Assembly: GCA_964492335.1 (NCBI GenBank)
Contig: CAZBJX010000003.1
Location: 1-64,000 of the forward strand
DNA length: 64,000 nucleotides
Source of the DNA: JAFGCL01 sp964492335
GTDB lineage: Bacteria > Chloroflexota > Dehalococcoidia > UBA2247 > RBG-13-53-26
Direction: 5' to 3'
This document shows, one piece after another, positions 7,491-16,714 of the stretch. Position 1 is the stretch's first letter, and each line of letters opens with the position of its first letter. The notes under the pieces are model-generated. The model saw only the letters and a program-made list of their open reading frames with translations. It made no database searches and was not told where the DNA came from. Position numbers and translations under genes: made by a program.

Positions 7491-8837
7491 CTAGGGCTCG
7501 ATGGTGGCGGCCTCGAAGACCCGCATCTTCTGGCGGTCGGCGAAGCGCTTGCCCTCCGGGCTCAGGGCCGGCACGACCACCAGGACCTTGTTCTGGATGC
7601 CGCAGTCGTAGGCCTTGTCATCGAACTCAAATACCCGGTCCAGCCTGACGGCACTGTCGCTGACCTCTATGCCGATGGCGATGCGGTGCAGGGTCAGCCC
7701 GTCGTCCCGGGTGGCCAGCATGTCGAAGGTGTGGTCCGCCCCGGACTTGCCCCGCATGACCGCGAACTGCTCCGCCTCGTATCCCCGCTTCTGGAGGTAC
7801 TCCACCAGCGCGGTCTTTGAGGTGAACCTGAAGGACTCGGCGACCCCCGGGGGGTCCACCTGGGGCAGGGTCAGCCCCAGGACCGAGTCCAGGTCCCAGC
7901 TCTGAATGACCTTGATCTTCTGGTGGTCGGCCAGGGCCTCGGCTTCCTTCTTCAGGGTGGGCACCACCACCATGATCTTGTCATGGATGCCGCAGTCGTA
8001 GGCCTTGTCGTCGAAGCTGAAGACGCGGTCGATGCCCAGCTCCTGGGGCGAGTTCTCGATGCCCACCGCTATGCGGTGCTGCACCACCCCGTCGTCCCTG
8101 ACGGCCAGCATGTCGAAGACGTGCTCCGCTCCCGACCGGCCCCTGGCACGGGCGTTCTCGTGGACCTCGAAGCCCCTCTCCTGCAAAAACTTGATCAGCC
8201 TCGGCTTGTGGTTCATCTCGAAGGTGAGCGTCAGCCGCACCTCTTCCTTCTTGGTCAGGGTGTAGGTGTGGGCATCCACCTCCAGCACCTTGTCCTCGGG
8301 GACCACGGCGGCGCACTTCAGGCAGCGCCACTTGATGGCCGGGTGCCCGAAGACCTCGGCGCAGTCGCGGCACTTGCGCAGCACACCCATGCTGGTGTAG
8401 TCCTGGCCGGTGGCCCGCAGCTCCTGCTGGCACTTGGGGCACTCCAGCCTGCCGGCCTTGGTGTACTCCTCTTCGACGCCGGCGTACTGGCACACCGAGT
8501 GCACCAGGACGCGGCCGCGGACGATCCGGCCCGAGCCGCACTTCACGCAGTAGTACCCGGGGGTCAGGTTGAGGGACCGGCACTGCGGGCAGTAGATGTA
8601 CCTCTCGGCGGATGACCGGTCCAGTATGCCGGCCTTGGCCAGCCCGTCCAGCATCGCCAGGACCTCTTTGTCCGGGATGGCCAGGACCCTGGACGCCTCG
8701 GGGTAGTAGTACCCCATCTCGCGGTCAGAGTCGATCATGGGCTTGAGGTCGGATACCGTCCCCGACAACAGTGCTCCCAGTAGCTTGGCCGCCTTCTCGT
8801 CGCGCCAGAGCGGCTTGGTCAGATCCATCGTCTGCAT
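7491..8837 (-). CDS. Zinc-ribbon (TackOD1-like) protein with two tandem nuclease-fold-like domains
   Basis: This is a 448-aa soluble protein. Residues 1-80 look like a helical, winged-helix-like segment. Residues 83-175 hold five CxxC pairs (83/86, 97/100, 133/136, 156/159, 172/175), spaced as I recall for the TackOD1 output domain of archaeal signalling proteins. Residues 213-311 and 343-441 are a duplicated domain of about 99 aa. Each copy has a GxSGAxHxFDMLA core, then IAxGIE, then FDDKAYDCGI and a VVVP strand. That order (Asp, then Glu on the next strand) recalls the PD-(D/E)xK nuclease core, but the Lys after Glu is absent. The start has GGAGG upstream. The gene follows pilT and may control pilus expression. 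Function is inferred; no exact family was recognised. Confidence 0.75.
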   Translation of the reverse strand: MQTMDLTKPLWRDEKAAKLLGALLSGTVSDLKPMIDSDREMGYYYPEASRVLAIPDKEVLAMLDGLAKAGILDRSSAERYIYCPQCRSLNLTPGYYCVKCGSGRIVRGRVLVHSVCQYAGVEEEYTKAGRLECPKCQQELRATGQDYTSMGVLRKCRDCAEVFGHPAIKWRCLKCAAVVPEDKVLEVDAHTYTLTKKEEVRLTLTFEMNHKPRLIKFLQERGFEVHENARARGRSGAEHVFDMLAVRDDGVVQHRIAVGIENSPQELGIDRVFSFDDKAYDCGIHDKIMVVVPTLKKEAEALADHQKIKVIQSWDLDSVLGLTLPQVDPPGVAESFRFTSKTALVEYLQKRGYEAEQFAVMRGKSGADHTFDMLATRDDGLTLHRIAIGIEVSDSAVRLDRVFEFDDKAYDCGIQNKVLVVVPALSPEGKRFADRQKMRVFEAATIEP

Positions 8838-8937
8838 CTTCCTTATCCTCCAACGGCCCCCACCCCGTACTGCCTGTCCCCGGGCGGTCCTCCTGGCCCC
8901 GTTCCGCCGGCACAGGCGGGCCCTCCAGGTATCTCCT

Positions 8938-10077
8938 CTAGGACTGCCGCCTCCCGTCGTGGGTCCCGGCCTTGTTGCCGCCGCCCATGGCCGACGACAT
9001 CAACAGCCGCGGCACCCGGCCGATAAGCTTCTCCACTTCCTCGCGGTCGTGGCAGAACCTGGTCAGCGTCTCGCCGGTGATGGTGCCCTTCAGGTAGAGG
9101 TTGACCAGGGACTGGTCCAGGCTCTCCATATGGTCCGCGGAGCTGGTGCGGATCACGTTGGGCAACTGGAATATCTTGCCTTCGCGGATGAGGTTGCTGA
9201 TGGCGGGCGTGCCCATCATCACCTCCACGGCGGCCACCCTCCCCGAGCCGTCGGCCCGGGGCACCAGCGCCTGGCAGAGGACTCCCACGACCAGAGACGC
9301 CAGCCGGGTCTGGGCCAGGTAGCGGTGCTCCGGCGGGAACATGTCGATGACCCTTTCGATGGCCTGATAGGCGGTGGGCGCATGGCCGGTGCTGAAGACC
9401 ATGTGCCCCGTCTCCGCTATGGTCAGGACGGCAGACGCTGTCTCCAGGTCGCGCATCTCGCCCACCAGGATGACGTCCGGGTCCTGCCTCAGGGAGTGCT
9501 TCAGCGCCTGGGCGAAGCTCAAGGTATCCGAGCCCACCTCGCGCTGGGTGATGGCGGCCCGCAGCGGCACGTGGGCGTGCTCGATGGGGTCCTCGATGGT
9601 CAGGATGTGGCACGTCCTGTTGGCGTTGATATGGTGCAGCATGGCCGCCAGCGTGGTGCTCTTGCCGCTCCCCGTGGGCCCCGAGACCACCACCAGCCCC
9701 CTTTGCCTCATGGCCAGCTCCTTGCAGATGTCCGGAAGCTCCAGCTCGTCCAGCGTGGGTATCCTGGGGGGCAGGAGGCGGATGGCCAGGCTGATGCTGC
9801 CTCTCTGCTGGGCGGCGTTGCAGCGTATCCGGCCGACGCCGGGCACGTTGTAGCCGAAGTCCAGCTCCAGGGTGCGGTAGAACTCCTCGCGTTCCTCCGG
9901 GGTTGTCAGGTCCACCAGGGCCGCCCGGGCGTCCTCCGGCTGGACCGGCTCGGCATCTACCAGGGGGTCGATTTCCCCCACGATGCGCATGAACGGGGGG
10001 AACCCCACCACCAGGTGCAGGTCCGAGGCTCTTCTCTTGTCGGCCAGTCGAATCAGGTCTTGAATCGTACCTCTCAT
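8938..10077 (-). CDS. pilT: Type IV pilus retraction-type ATPase PilT
   Basis: This 379-aa secretion-type hexameric ATPase would power pilus disassembly and twitching from the cytoplasmic face. The Walker A motif GPTGSGKST lies at 133-141, the Asp box TIEDPIEH near 160, Walker B DVILVGEMRD at 201-210, and the His box near 223-232. The His box reads TGHMVFSTGHA, where the family usually has a TLHT-type end. Both histidines are kept. The length and the lack of a long N-terminal extension favour PilT over the assembly ATPase PilB. The gene lies between pilM-pilN and the zinc-ribbon gene on the same strand with short gaps. Confidence 0.92.
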   Translation of the reverse strand: MRGTIQDLIRLADKRRASDLHLVVGFPPFMRIVGEIDPLVDAEPVQPEDARAALVDLTTPEEREEFYRTLELDFGYNVPGVGRIRCNAAQQRGSISLAIRLLPPRIPTLDELELPDICKELAMRQRGLVVVSGPTGSGKSTTLAAMLHHINANRTCHILTIEDPIEHAHVPLRAAITQREVGSDTLSFAQALKHSLRQDPDVILVGEMRDLETASAVLTIAETGHMVFSTGHAPTAYQAIERVIDMFPPEHRYLAQTRLASLVVGVLCQALVPRADGSGRVAAVEVMMGTPAISNLIREGKIFQLPNVIRTSSADHMESLDQSLVNLYLKGTITGETLTRFCHDREEVEKLIGRVPRLLMSSAMGGGNKAGTHDGRRQS

Positions 10078-10110
10078 AGTACCCTCACTCCAGAGTCCGC
10101 CGACCGCCGC

Positions 10111-11550
10111 CTAGGCGGTCAACTCGATGGTGAAGCGGGTGCCGTCATCACCAGTGTAGATGGGGGTAATCATCACGGAGGAGTAACCCCCGCGGTCCCT
10201 CAGCAGCCGGCCGTACTGCAGCACGTGGTCGGCCGTCGGCGCATTGCCCCAGATCTGGATGCTCCTGTCATTGTAGCTGACGTCATCGAGGGCCGCTCCG
10301 CTTTCCTCGGCCCAGGCCGTTATGTCGCCCAGGCGGTCGAGCGCTGACAGGCGGGTCGTGGCCACCCTGGTCAGCAGGCCCTGCAGGGCCGCATCCGTGT
10401 TGTGGGCGTTGTCCACCTGTGTCTGCCTGTCCGCGATATCGCCGTTGGCCAGCCCCTGCTCGGTCATGGTCCGGCTGATGCTGTCCCGCTGGGCCTGGAG
10501 GGCGGCGTTCTCTCCCCTCAGATAGGTGATGCCCCAGATGCCCATGCCTATGACAACCACGCCCACCAGCACCGTGGGCACCCACATGATGTCGGCCAGC
10601 GACTGCTTCCTGATGCGGTAGACCTCGGGCAGGGCGTCGAAGTCCACCACGGAATTGCAGATTGTCCCCGGCTCAGCGGCCAGGATGCCCTTGATGGCCA
10701 GTCCGATGCAGGCCATGTAGTTGCTGTAGTCGAAGCCCTCGGCCTCCGCCAGCGGCGACTCCAGAGCGTGCACCGGGCGCTCCCTGGGCCCGGCCAGCGC
10801 GGCCATCTCGCTCTCCAGCCCCACCAGGTCTCCGGAGACCAGCACCGGGACCGCCAGGTCGATGGGCATGTCCAGGTGGGCGGCATTGTAGAAGGAGATC
10901 GATCTCTCCATCTCGCTGCGCAGGATGGAAATCCACTCCCCCGCGGACGTCTCGGGGGACAGCTGCAGGCTGCGGACCACCTCCGGGAGGCCGTCGCCCA
11001 GCACCACTATGTCCAGCGCGTCCTGGCAGGTGTCCACCAGGACGGCTGTCGGCTCGCTGGCGGCCCTGGCCAGGCAGAGGGGCTTGATGTCCATTACCGT
11101 CGGCCTGAGATTGGCCAGCTTCAGGGTGGCGACCACCGAGTCCACCTTGTCCCTGGGGATGACGGCCAGGTAGACCTTCATCTGCCCATGGTCAACCGAC
11201 AGCACCTGCCAGGAGAGGTAGACCCCGTCGAGGGGGATCCCCAGGGCATGGGCCGCCTCCCGGGAGATGGCCTCCGGCCGCAGGTCCTCCGCCAGCTCGG
11301 GCAGCAGCAGCATCTGGTACAGGCAGTTGAGCCCGGAGATGCCCACAGCCACCCGCCTCTGCGTGATCTTGGAGCTGTGCCAGGCCTGCTTGATCTTCTC
11401 GGCCACCGCCTCCTGGTCCTGGACCACCCCTTCCTTGACTAGCCCTGGTTCCAGTGGCACCACCGTCCACTTCAGGGGCTGGCGCCCCTTGGTTACCAGC
11501 ACGGAGACCGAAGCATCGTCGATGAAGACACTTACTTGCTGCTTTGCCAT
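10111..11550 (-). CDS. pilM: Fused PilM-PilN pilus assembly platform protein
   Basis: The first 300 or so residues of this 479-aa protein resemble PilM, the actin-fold cytoplasmic adaptor. They include an SVFIDD start, AVGISG, and a VLVDT nucleotide-binding strand. From about residue 305 the sequence becomes PilN-like: a short juxtamembrane LPEVYRIRKQ segment, one transmembrane helix near 318-340, a coiled-coil-like stretch, and a small alpha/beta periplasmic-type domain. PilM normally binds the N-terminal tail of a separate PilN, so the fusion makes a fixed version of that complex. The pilO gene lies immediately upstream and pilT immediately downstream. Both halves look intact. Confidence 0.88.
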   Translation of the reverse strand: MAKQQVSVFIDDASVSVLVTKGRQPLKWTVVPLEPGLVKEGVVQDQEAVAEKIKQAWHSSKITQRRVAVGISGLNCLYQMLLLPELAEDLRPEAISREAAHALGIPLDGVYLSWQVLSVDHGQMKVYLAVIPRDKVDSVVATLKLANLRPTVMDIKPLCLARAASEPTAVLVDTCQDALDIVVLGDGLPEVVRSLQLSPETSAGEWISILRSEMERSISFYNAAHLDMPIDLAVPVLVSGDLVGLESEMAALAGPRERPVHALESPLAEAEGFDYSNYMACIGLAIKGILAAEPGTICNSVVDFDALPEVYRIRKQSLADIMWVPTVLVGVVVIGMGIWGITYLRGENAALQAQRDSISRTMTEQGLANGDIADRQTQVDNAHNTDAALQGLLTRVATTRLSALDRLGDITAWAEESGAALDDVSYNDRSIQIWGNAPTADHVLQYGRLLRDRGGYSSVMITPIYTGDDGTRFTIELTA

Positions 11551-11622
11551 CTTCCCACTTCGCCCTTTCCGGGACTGCCCTCTTACCCCTGCTGGGCCAT
11601 TCTCCCTGGCCCGGGCTGCCTG

Positions 11623-12186
11623 CTACTCGACATAGACGGTGAGGACCATGTTCATGGAGTCCCCGTACATCTTGCATATCGCAACCTGGGCGGTAGGCAG
11701 ATTTGCGCCCAGCTGCGCGATGAAGCCCAATTGCGCAACCACCGGCCCGGTCACGTCCACGGTCACACCGAAGGACTGGTAGCCGCCGCCTTCGGCACTG
11801 CTGGACCCGGACACGGAGATGCTGTTCACCGCCACCCCGGCGGCAGCGCCGGCCAGGTACAGCCTTTCCTCCAGGTCCATGGTCTCCCGGGAGGAGGGGA
11901 AGGCGGCCTGTCGCTGCAGTTCGGCCACGCTGAGATTGGCCTCCGCCAGTTGCCCGTTAAGGTCAATCATCCTGAGGTTGTTCTGCTCCAGCGTGGTGGC
12001 CGCCCTGGCGACCTGGTCCTGAAGCTGGTTGTTCAGGGAGTGCTCCTGGGTGTAGGAGTAGACGATCACGGCGATGCCGGCGCCCAGGATGGCTATGGTC
12101 AGGGCCCACCTGGCCAGTGGCGAGATGGAAAAGGAGAGGTTGAGCCTGGTGGACTTGAGCGACTGCACTACGTCGGACTTCATCAT
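11623..12186 (-). CDS. pilO: PilO-like inner-membrane pilus assembly protein
   Basis: A protein of about 187 aa with one N-terminal transmembrane helix, roughly residues 23-42 (RWALTIAILGAGIAVIVYSY). A coiled-coil segment of about 60 aa and a small ferredoxin-like C-terminal domain follow. This is the PilO layout. It partners with PilN in the alignment subcomplex, and the pilM-pilN fusion gene lies directly downstream. The start is ambiguous between two adjacent ATG codons (12186 and 12183), and the frame is open further upstream. A GGAG lies about 11 bp before the chosen ATG. Confidence 0.8.
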   Translation of the reverse strand: MMKSDVVQSLKSTRLNLSFSISPLARWALTIAILGAGIAVIVYSYTQEHSLNNQLQDQVARAATTLEQNNLRMIDLNGQLAEANLSVAELQRQAAFPSSRETMDLEERLYLAGAAAGVAVNSISVSGSSSAEGGGYQSFGVTVDVTGPVVAQLGFIAQLGANLPTAQVAICKMYGDSMNMVLTVYVE

Positions 12187-12386
12187 CTTCACATCATCTC
12201 CATGTTTGGGCCGGGCGGCGGCGCGGACGGACTGCGATGGCTCCCGCCGCCTGACATCTTCCACCGGTTCTCGATTCTGGCATGGCCGGGGCCGGGGGAG
12301 AAGGCCCGAATGGCCAACTATGCCGAGCCAGGTAGCTCATCGGCTGCCGGCCTCCGGCGGGGCCTCGCCGGAGACCGCGGAGCCGG

Positions 12387-15320
12387 CTATATCAGGATGT
12401 AGGTCAGCACTCCGCTCCCCACGTTGTCGCTGCGGAACGAGAGGATCATGTAGACCATGTTCCAGACGTCCGTGCCCGTCGTCAGCTTCACCTTGGCCGA
12501 GCTGTCCCTGGGGTTTATCAGGTGGGCTGAGCCCGGGATAACGTACGTATCCAGGTCTATGCCATCATCCGGCGGCTGGTCCGGCAGGCCGCCGCTGTTT
12601 GAGACGCTGTTCATGCAGTTGCCGTTGGGCGCGGAGGCGGACGGGGAGATGTAGCTCGGATTGAGCTGCGTGCCGTTCAGGTAGATGTTGTCGCCATTGC
12701 CGTACCAGCCGTCGCCCTCACCCACGAAGTAGGAGAGCTTGACCGCTTCGGCTTCATCGTTGATGCCCTGCGGGGCCAGGAAGCCGTCCAGGGTGAACTC
12801 CTTGGTGTCGTTGCCGTTCCAGTAGCGGAAGGTGTTGAACAGGTACATCTGGTGGGCTGGGGTCTCCGGGCTGGTATACAGGGTGACGATGGACCAGCAG
12901 GCGTTGGCCCATTCGTTGCTCACCACGTCGCTCAGCGGACAGGCCGTGGTGGCGACCTTGCTGGTGTCTCCGCTGTGGGGGTTGCCCCAGCCCCAGAGGT
13001 TGGTGCCGGCACCTCCGCCGATCCTAGTCCAGGAACTGCCATCCCAGCGGAGCAGAGTGCTGACGGAGCCATCGGCATTGCCGGCGGCATATATGCTGCC
13101 GCTACCGGTGCCCCAGATGGCGTTGAGGCGCGCCGAGGAGGTGCTGGTCTCGGCCGTCCAGTTGGTTCCACCGTTGGTGGTATGACGTATCGTGCCGCCG
13201 GCGCCCCCGGCGTAGACGTCGGTGGCGGAACTGCCCCAGACAGCATAGAGGTCGCTGGAAGTCCCGCTGGTTTTCTCGCTCCAGGAACTGCCGTCGTACT
13301 TCAGGATCTTGCCGCCGGCCCCCACCGCGTATACGTTGTTGGCGGCGGTCCCCCAGACGGCGTTCAGGTCATAGCCGAAGGGGCCGCCATCCAGGCTGTA
13401 CGGGCTGCCCCACGCCCCCCCGCCGTTGGTGGTTTGCCAGAGGGTGTAGTAGTACTTCCAGAGGATGAGCCACTCGATGGCAAAGCGATGCTTGCCGACC
13501 GCCCAGACGTTCTGGGCAGAGCTGCCCCAGACTCCGTGCAGGTCCTGGTTGTAGGTACTAGTAGGGGTAGGACCAGTCTTCGAGGTCCACGTGCTGCCGT
13601 CGTACTTCAGGATCTTGCCGCCGGCCCCCACCGCGTATACGTTGTTGGCAGCGGTCCCCCATACTCCATACAGGTTGTTGGGGGTGCTGCTGGTCATGCT
13701 GCTCCACGAGGTGCCGTCGTATCTCAGTATCGTGCCGTCGGCCCCCACCGCGAAGACGTTGCTGGGCCCGCTCCCCCATACTCCATACAGGTGTTTGGTG
13801 GTGCCGCTGGTCATGCTGCTCCACGAGGTGCCGTCGTATCTCAGGATGTGGCCGCTGTTGCCCACCATGAAGATGTTGCTGTCCGAGGTGCCCCAGATGC
13901 CGTTCATGTTCTGGCTTGAGGGCAGCGGGGTTTCGGTGTCGATATGCCCCACCCAATAGGTGGCGTTGCCGACGAAACTGGCGGGGAGGCTGCTCTTGAC
14001 CAGGTTGGTGATGTCGGCATTGCAGCCGTAGGACCAGCCGTTCTGGCTGGAAGGGCTGCCGTTGGGCAGCACCGTCCATTCGGTAGCCGTGACTCTGCCC
14101 AGTTCGTAACGGTGGCCGTTGTATTCGGCCGCCACGGAGACCTGGGCGACACCGTAGGTCAGTGCCAGTTGATGAAGTTCGGTCGGGCTTAATGACCAGG
14201 CTTTCTCTGGCTGGTCCTTCCACCCTGACCAGTAGAGGATGATCTTCCTGGCGGTGCCGCTGGCCGGGATGACCGAGATCTGCCCCGGCGATTCCTGGTA
14301 AAGCCGGTCGCGGACCTTGCCGCTGGTCGCCCTCATCAGGGCATTGCCGGTCACCGCGTAGTCGCCGTAGTAGGCCAGGTAGGTGCCCACGGACTCATTG
14401 GTCATCTGGCCGGCCACCACGCTGGTGGTGCCGCCCGTGACCGGGTCGGTAGCCGTCGACTTCACCTGGAACATCTTGATGTCGTTGCTCCAGGAAAGGT
14501 GGCAGTCGGTGTTGCTGCTGGTCCGGCACCAGGCCCAGGAGGATGAAGGCGCCCCGGCCCCGGTGTAGCTGAACCCGATGACCAGCCTGTCTCCGGACAC
14601 GTTGGGGAGGGCCGGGAAGTCCACCGGCGTGGGGTAGTCGAATAGGACTACGTTGCCGTTCTTCCATTCCTGCACCGAGACGTGGGTGCATTTCGCGGCG
14701 CCGCTGGCCTGCTCCAGGCTGCTCGACCCTGTCACGTAGCCAAACCCCTGGGGCAGCCAGACGCCGATGCGTCTGATCTGGGTGCTTTCCTGTATCGAGG
14801 TATGCATGATGATGATGATCTGCATGCTGCGGGCCTCGGCCTCCAGCACATTGCTGGTGATCACCAGGCGAGGGTCGGGCGTGCTGCCCTGGGCGGCGCT
14901 GGGTGTCTCCAGGCCGGCCAGCAGCCAGACGGGCTGTATGGTCACATCGATGCTGCACCCGTTAAGGGAGGGCAGGGGGTAGGTAAGGTTGTCGGCGTAG
15001 ACGTCATCATCCCAGGTTTCCTTCCAGGTGGCCGGGTACTTGCCGTCGGTCACGCGCCATATGCCGTCCTGTATGCCCGCGTCCGCGGCATAGAGGCGGT
15101 CCGTGATGCGATCGTGGACGGCCCCCGCCCGGGTGCCGGTGATCACGAAGGCCAGCAACGGCGCGATGATGATGGCGCCCACCGCCATGATGGCCAGCAC
15201 GGTCACCAGCGTGCCGAAGCCGGACTGGCCGTGGAGCGCCTTCCTGGCCCGGCGCCGGTGCCGGCCCACCGCGTCCGCCAGCGTGTCCCTCAGGTCCAGC
15301 AGGTCATCCATGATTTCCAT
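12387..15320 (-). CDS. PilX-like prepilin with inserted beta-propeller, putative pilus-tip adhesin
   Basis: This 977-aa protein has a basic N-terminus, then GQSGFGTLVTVLAIMAV and a hydrophobic helix, then AADAGIQDGIWRV, the layout of PilX-type minor pilins. It lacks the Glu at mature position 5. Residues of about 350-470 and 800-977 resemble two halves of a DUF3344-like surface domain (an ILYWSGW strand, then a CWSIVTLYTSP strand). Between them, residues of about 470-800 carry repeats of the form GVWGTxxxNVYAVGxxGxILxYDGxxW, which should make a beta-propeller. The order pilV-pilW-pilX-propeller recalls the pilV-W-X-Y1 order of Pseudomonas, whose PilY1 is a propeller tip protein. GGAGGGGG precedes the ATG. 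The adhesin role is inferred. Confidence 0.8.
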   Translation of the reverse strand: MEIMDDLLDLRDTLADAVGRHRRRARKALHGQSGFGTLVTVLAIMAVGAIIIAPLLAFVITGTRAGAVHDRITDRLYAADAGIQDGIWRVTDGKYPATWKETWDDDVYADNLTYPLPSLNGCSIDVTIQPVWLLAGLETPSAAQGSTPDPRLVITSNVLEAEARSMQIIIIMHTSIQESTQIRRIGVWLPQGFGYVTGSSSLEQASGAAKCTHVSVQEWKNGNVVLFDYPTPVDFPALPNVSGDRLVIGFSYTGAGAPSSSWAWCRTSSNTDCHLSWSNDIKMFQVKSTATDPVTGGTTSVVAGQMTNESVGTYLAYYGDYAVTGNALMRATSGKVRDRLYQESPGQISVIPASGTARKIILYWSGWKDQPEKAWSLSPTELHQLALTYGVAQVSVAAEYNGHRYELGRVTATEWTVLPNGSPSSQNGWSYGCNADITNLVKSSLPASFVGNATYWVGHIDTETPLPSSQNMNGIWGTSDSNIFMVGNSGHILRYDGTSWSSMTSGTTKHLYGVWGSGPSNVFAVGADGTILRYDGTSWSSMTSSTPNNLYGVWGTAANNVYAVGAGGKILKYDGSTWTSKTGPTPTSTYNQDLHGVWGSSAQNVWAVGKHRFAIEWLILWKYYYTLWQTTNGGGAWGSPYSLDGGPFGYDLNAVWGTAANNVYAVGAGGKILKYDGSSWSEKTSGTSSDLYAVWGSSATDVYAGGAGGTIRHTTNGGTNWTAETSTSSARLNAIWGTGSGSIYAAGNADGSVSTLLRWDGSSWTRIGGGAGTNLWGWGNPHSGDTSKVATTACPLSDVVSNEWANACWSIVTLYTSPETPAHQMYLFNTFRYWNGNDTKEFTLDGFLAPQGINDEAEAVKLSYFVGEGDGWYGNGDNIYLNGTQLNPSYISPSASAPNGNCMNSVSNSGGLPDQPPDDGIDLDTYVIPGSAHLINPRDSSAKVKLTTGTDVWNMVYMILSFRSDNVGSGVLTYILI

Positions 15321-15449
15321 ATTGCCCCCTCCACGGGAGAGCGCTCTGCTTCACCCTCCCCATCCGGCCGTCCCCGGGCCTCGGGCCTCCTGCGTCCGGC
15401 CCTGGTTCCCCGCGGACCGCCGCCGTCATAAGCCCGCAGCAGGCCCGGC

Positions 15450-16010
15450 CTAGCTCACCGGCCTCGGTGTGATATCGTAGGTCCTTTCTGCCGTCGTCGT
15501 TCCCACGGTGGACACTACCGTGAAGGCGAGGGTCTCGGTGTCTTTCCAGCCGCAGGACATCTGGCCGGCATCCAGGTGCCGGGCCACGATGGTGTCCGCG
15601 TCAACGGGGACCTGGGACTCCCCGCCTATGGTCCACGTGGAGTACTCGATGCGGTGAAGGTCGTACAGGTCGCCGGCGGCCACCAGCTTGTAGGTGATTT
15701 CTCTGGTCCGCAGGTTGTAGACGGTGCCCTGGTTCCACTCCGCGATCCATTTGAGCCGCAGGAACCCGGCAGTGTCGGTCATGCCGGAGCCGAAGGTCAG
15801 GTACTGGGCCTGCAGGCCATCCGTGCTGACCTGGTCGCCGGCCGCCTGGACCTGGCGCACGGCCAACATCTCCTGCGTGATCCGGTTGGAGCGCTGGAGC
15901 TGAATGAGGACGCCGCCGATGGCCAGCCCCAGCAGGCCCATGATGATGATGGCCGCTACCAGCTCCACCAGGGTGAAGCCCTGCTCCCCTTTCCTGATGT
16001 CCCTTCTCAT
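15450..16010 (-). CDS. PilW/GspJ-like minor prepilin
   Basis: This 186-aa prepilin has leader MRRDIRKGEQ then G, followed by FTLVELVAAIIIMGLLGLAI with Glu5, a standard cleavable class III signal and assembly helix. The remaining 150 residues are beta-rich, as in PilW/GspJ-type minor pilins. The ATG at 16010 overlaps the stop of the upstream minor pilin gene as ATGA, so the two are translationally coupled. The next gene downstream is the PilX-like propeller protein. Minor pilins of this kind prime pilus assembly and sit at the tip. Confidence 0.88.
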   Translation of the reverse strand: MRRDIRKGEQGFTLVELVAAIIIMGLLGLAIGGVLIQLQRSNRITQEMLAVRQVQAAGDQVSTDGLQAQYLTFGSGMTDTAGFLRLKWIAEWNQGTVYNLRTREITYKLVAAGDLYDLHRIEYSTWTIGGESQVPVDADTIVARHLDAGQMSCGWKDTETLAFTVVSTVGTTTAERTYDITPRPVS

Positions 16011-16432
16011 GGCTTCGCCTTCACGCACTGGGTGGACTTGATGGCCAGCCCGTTGTCCGGGTACCGGATGGTCACCGTGATCATCTGCAGCTGCGTGGGG
16101 CTCTGGGACACCACATGGCCGGCGTCGATGTACTCGCCATCTATCACCACGTCCAGGCGGCCGCTGCTGTACTCCTGATGCAGCACGGGAAAGGCGTCGG
16201 AGGCGGCCACGTTCTCCATGGCGGTCCGCGTCAGGCTCTCGGCCAGGGTGTGGTCGTTGGCCACCCGGACGCTGCGGTAGCCGGCCATCAGGGCGCCCAG
16301 GAACCCTATGGCGACCACGCCCAGGACAGCGATGGAGACCAGCAGCTCCATCATGATCGCCCCCCTCTGTCCCCGGACAGAGAAGGGACGCCGCCCCCTG
16401 GCGGCGGGACCCCTGGCTCCGGCCCATCTCAT
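16007..16432 (-). CDS. PilV/GspI-like minor prepilin
   Basis: This 141-aa prepilin begins at an ATG with GGAGG seven bases upstream. The leader ends at RGQRG, and the mature helix starts AIMMELLVSIAVLGVVAIGF with Glu at position 5, fitting the type IV prepilin consensus. The length and the position ahead of a PilW-like gene suggest a PilV/GspI role. It is the first gene of the pilus operon seen here. The 282-bp gap upstream, to the citramalate synthase gene, has no clear promoter. Confidence 0.85.
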   Translation of the reverse strand: MRWAGARGPAARGRRPFSVRGQRGAIMMELLVSIAVLGVVAIGFLGALMAGYRSVRVANDHTLAESLTRTAMENVAASDAFPVLHQEYSSGRLDVVIDGEYIDAGHVVSQSPTQLQMITVTIRYPDNGLAIKSTQCVKAKP

Positions 16433-16714
16433 AAGTCGGCCTCCGCTCCCGTCGTTGGCTGGCAGATGCGGCCCGGCCCTGTGGGACACATCCGGCCGCA
16501 CCCCATATTGGTCGCTCCGGGGGGGCTGGTTTCCTCTGTCCTCACAGCCGCCTGCGCCCTGACGCTCGACGGGAACATGGGTGAACGATATCATCCGGCC
16601 GTCACAGGGGTGTCTCAGTTTGCCGCGGGCGGGTCACATATCCCTCACAACGCGGCCGGACGGGGGCTGCGGCCGGGGGCAGGGTGGCGGGCGGCCCGGG
16701 CCCGGGTGCGGGCT

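Noticed and set aside
8737..10347. A 536-codon open frame on the plus strand opposite pilT
   Set aside because: The opposite strand encodes intact PilT with Walker motifs; this frame has shadow composition.
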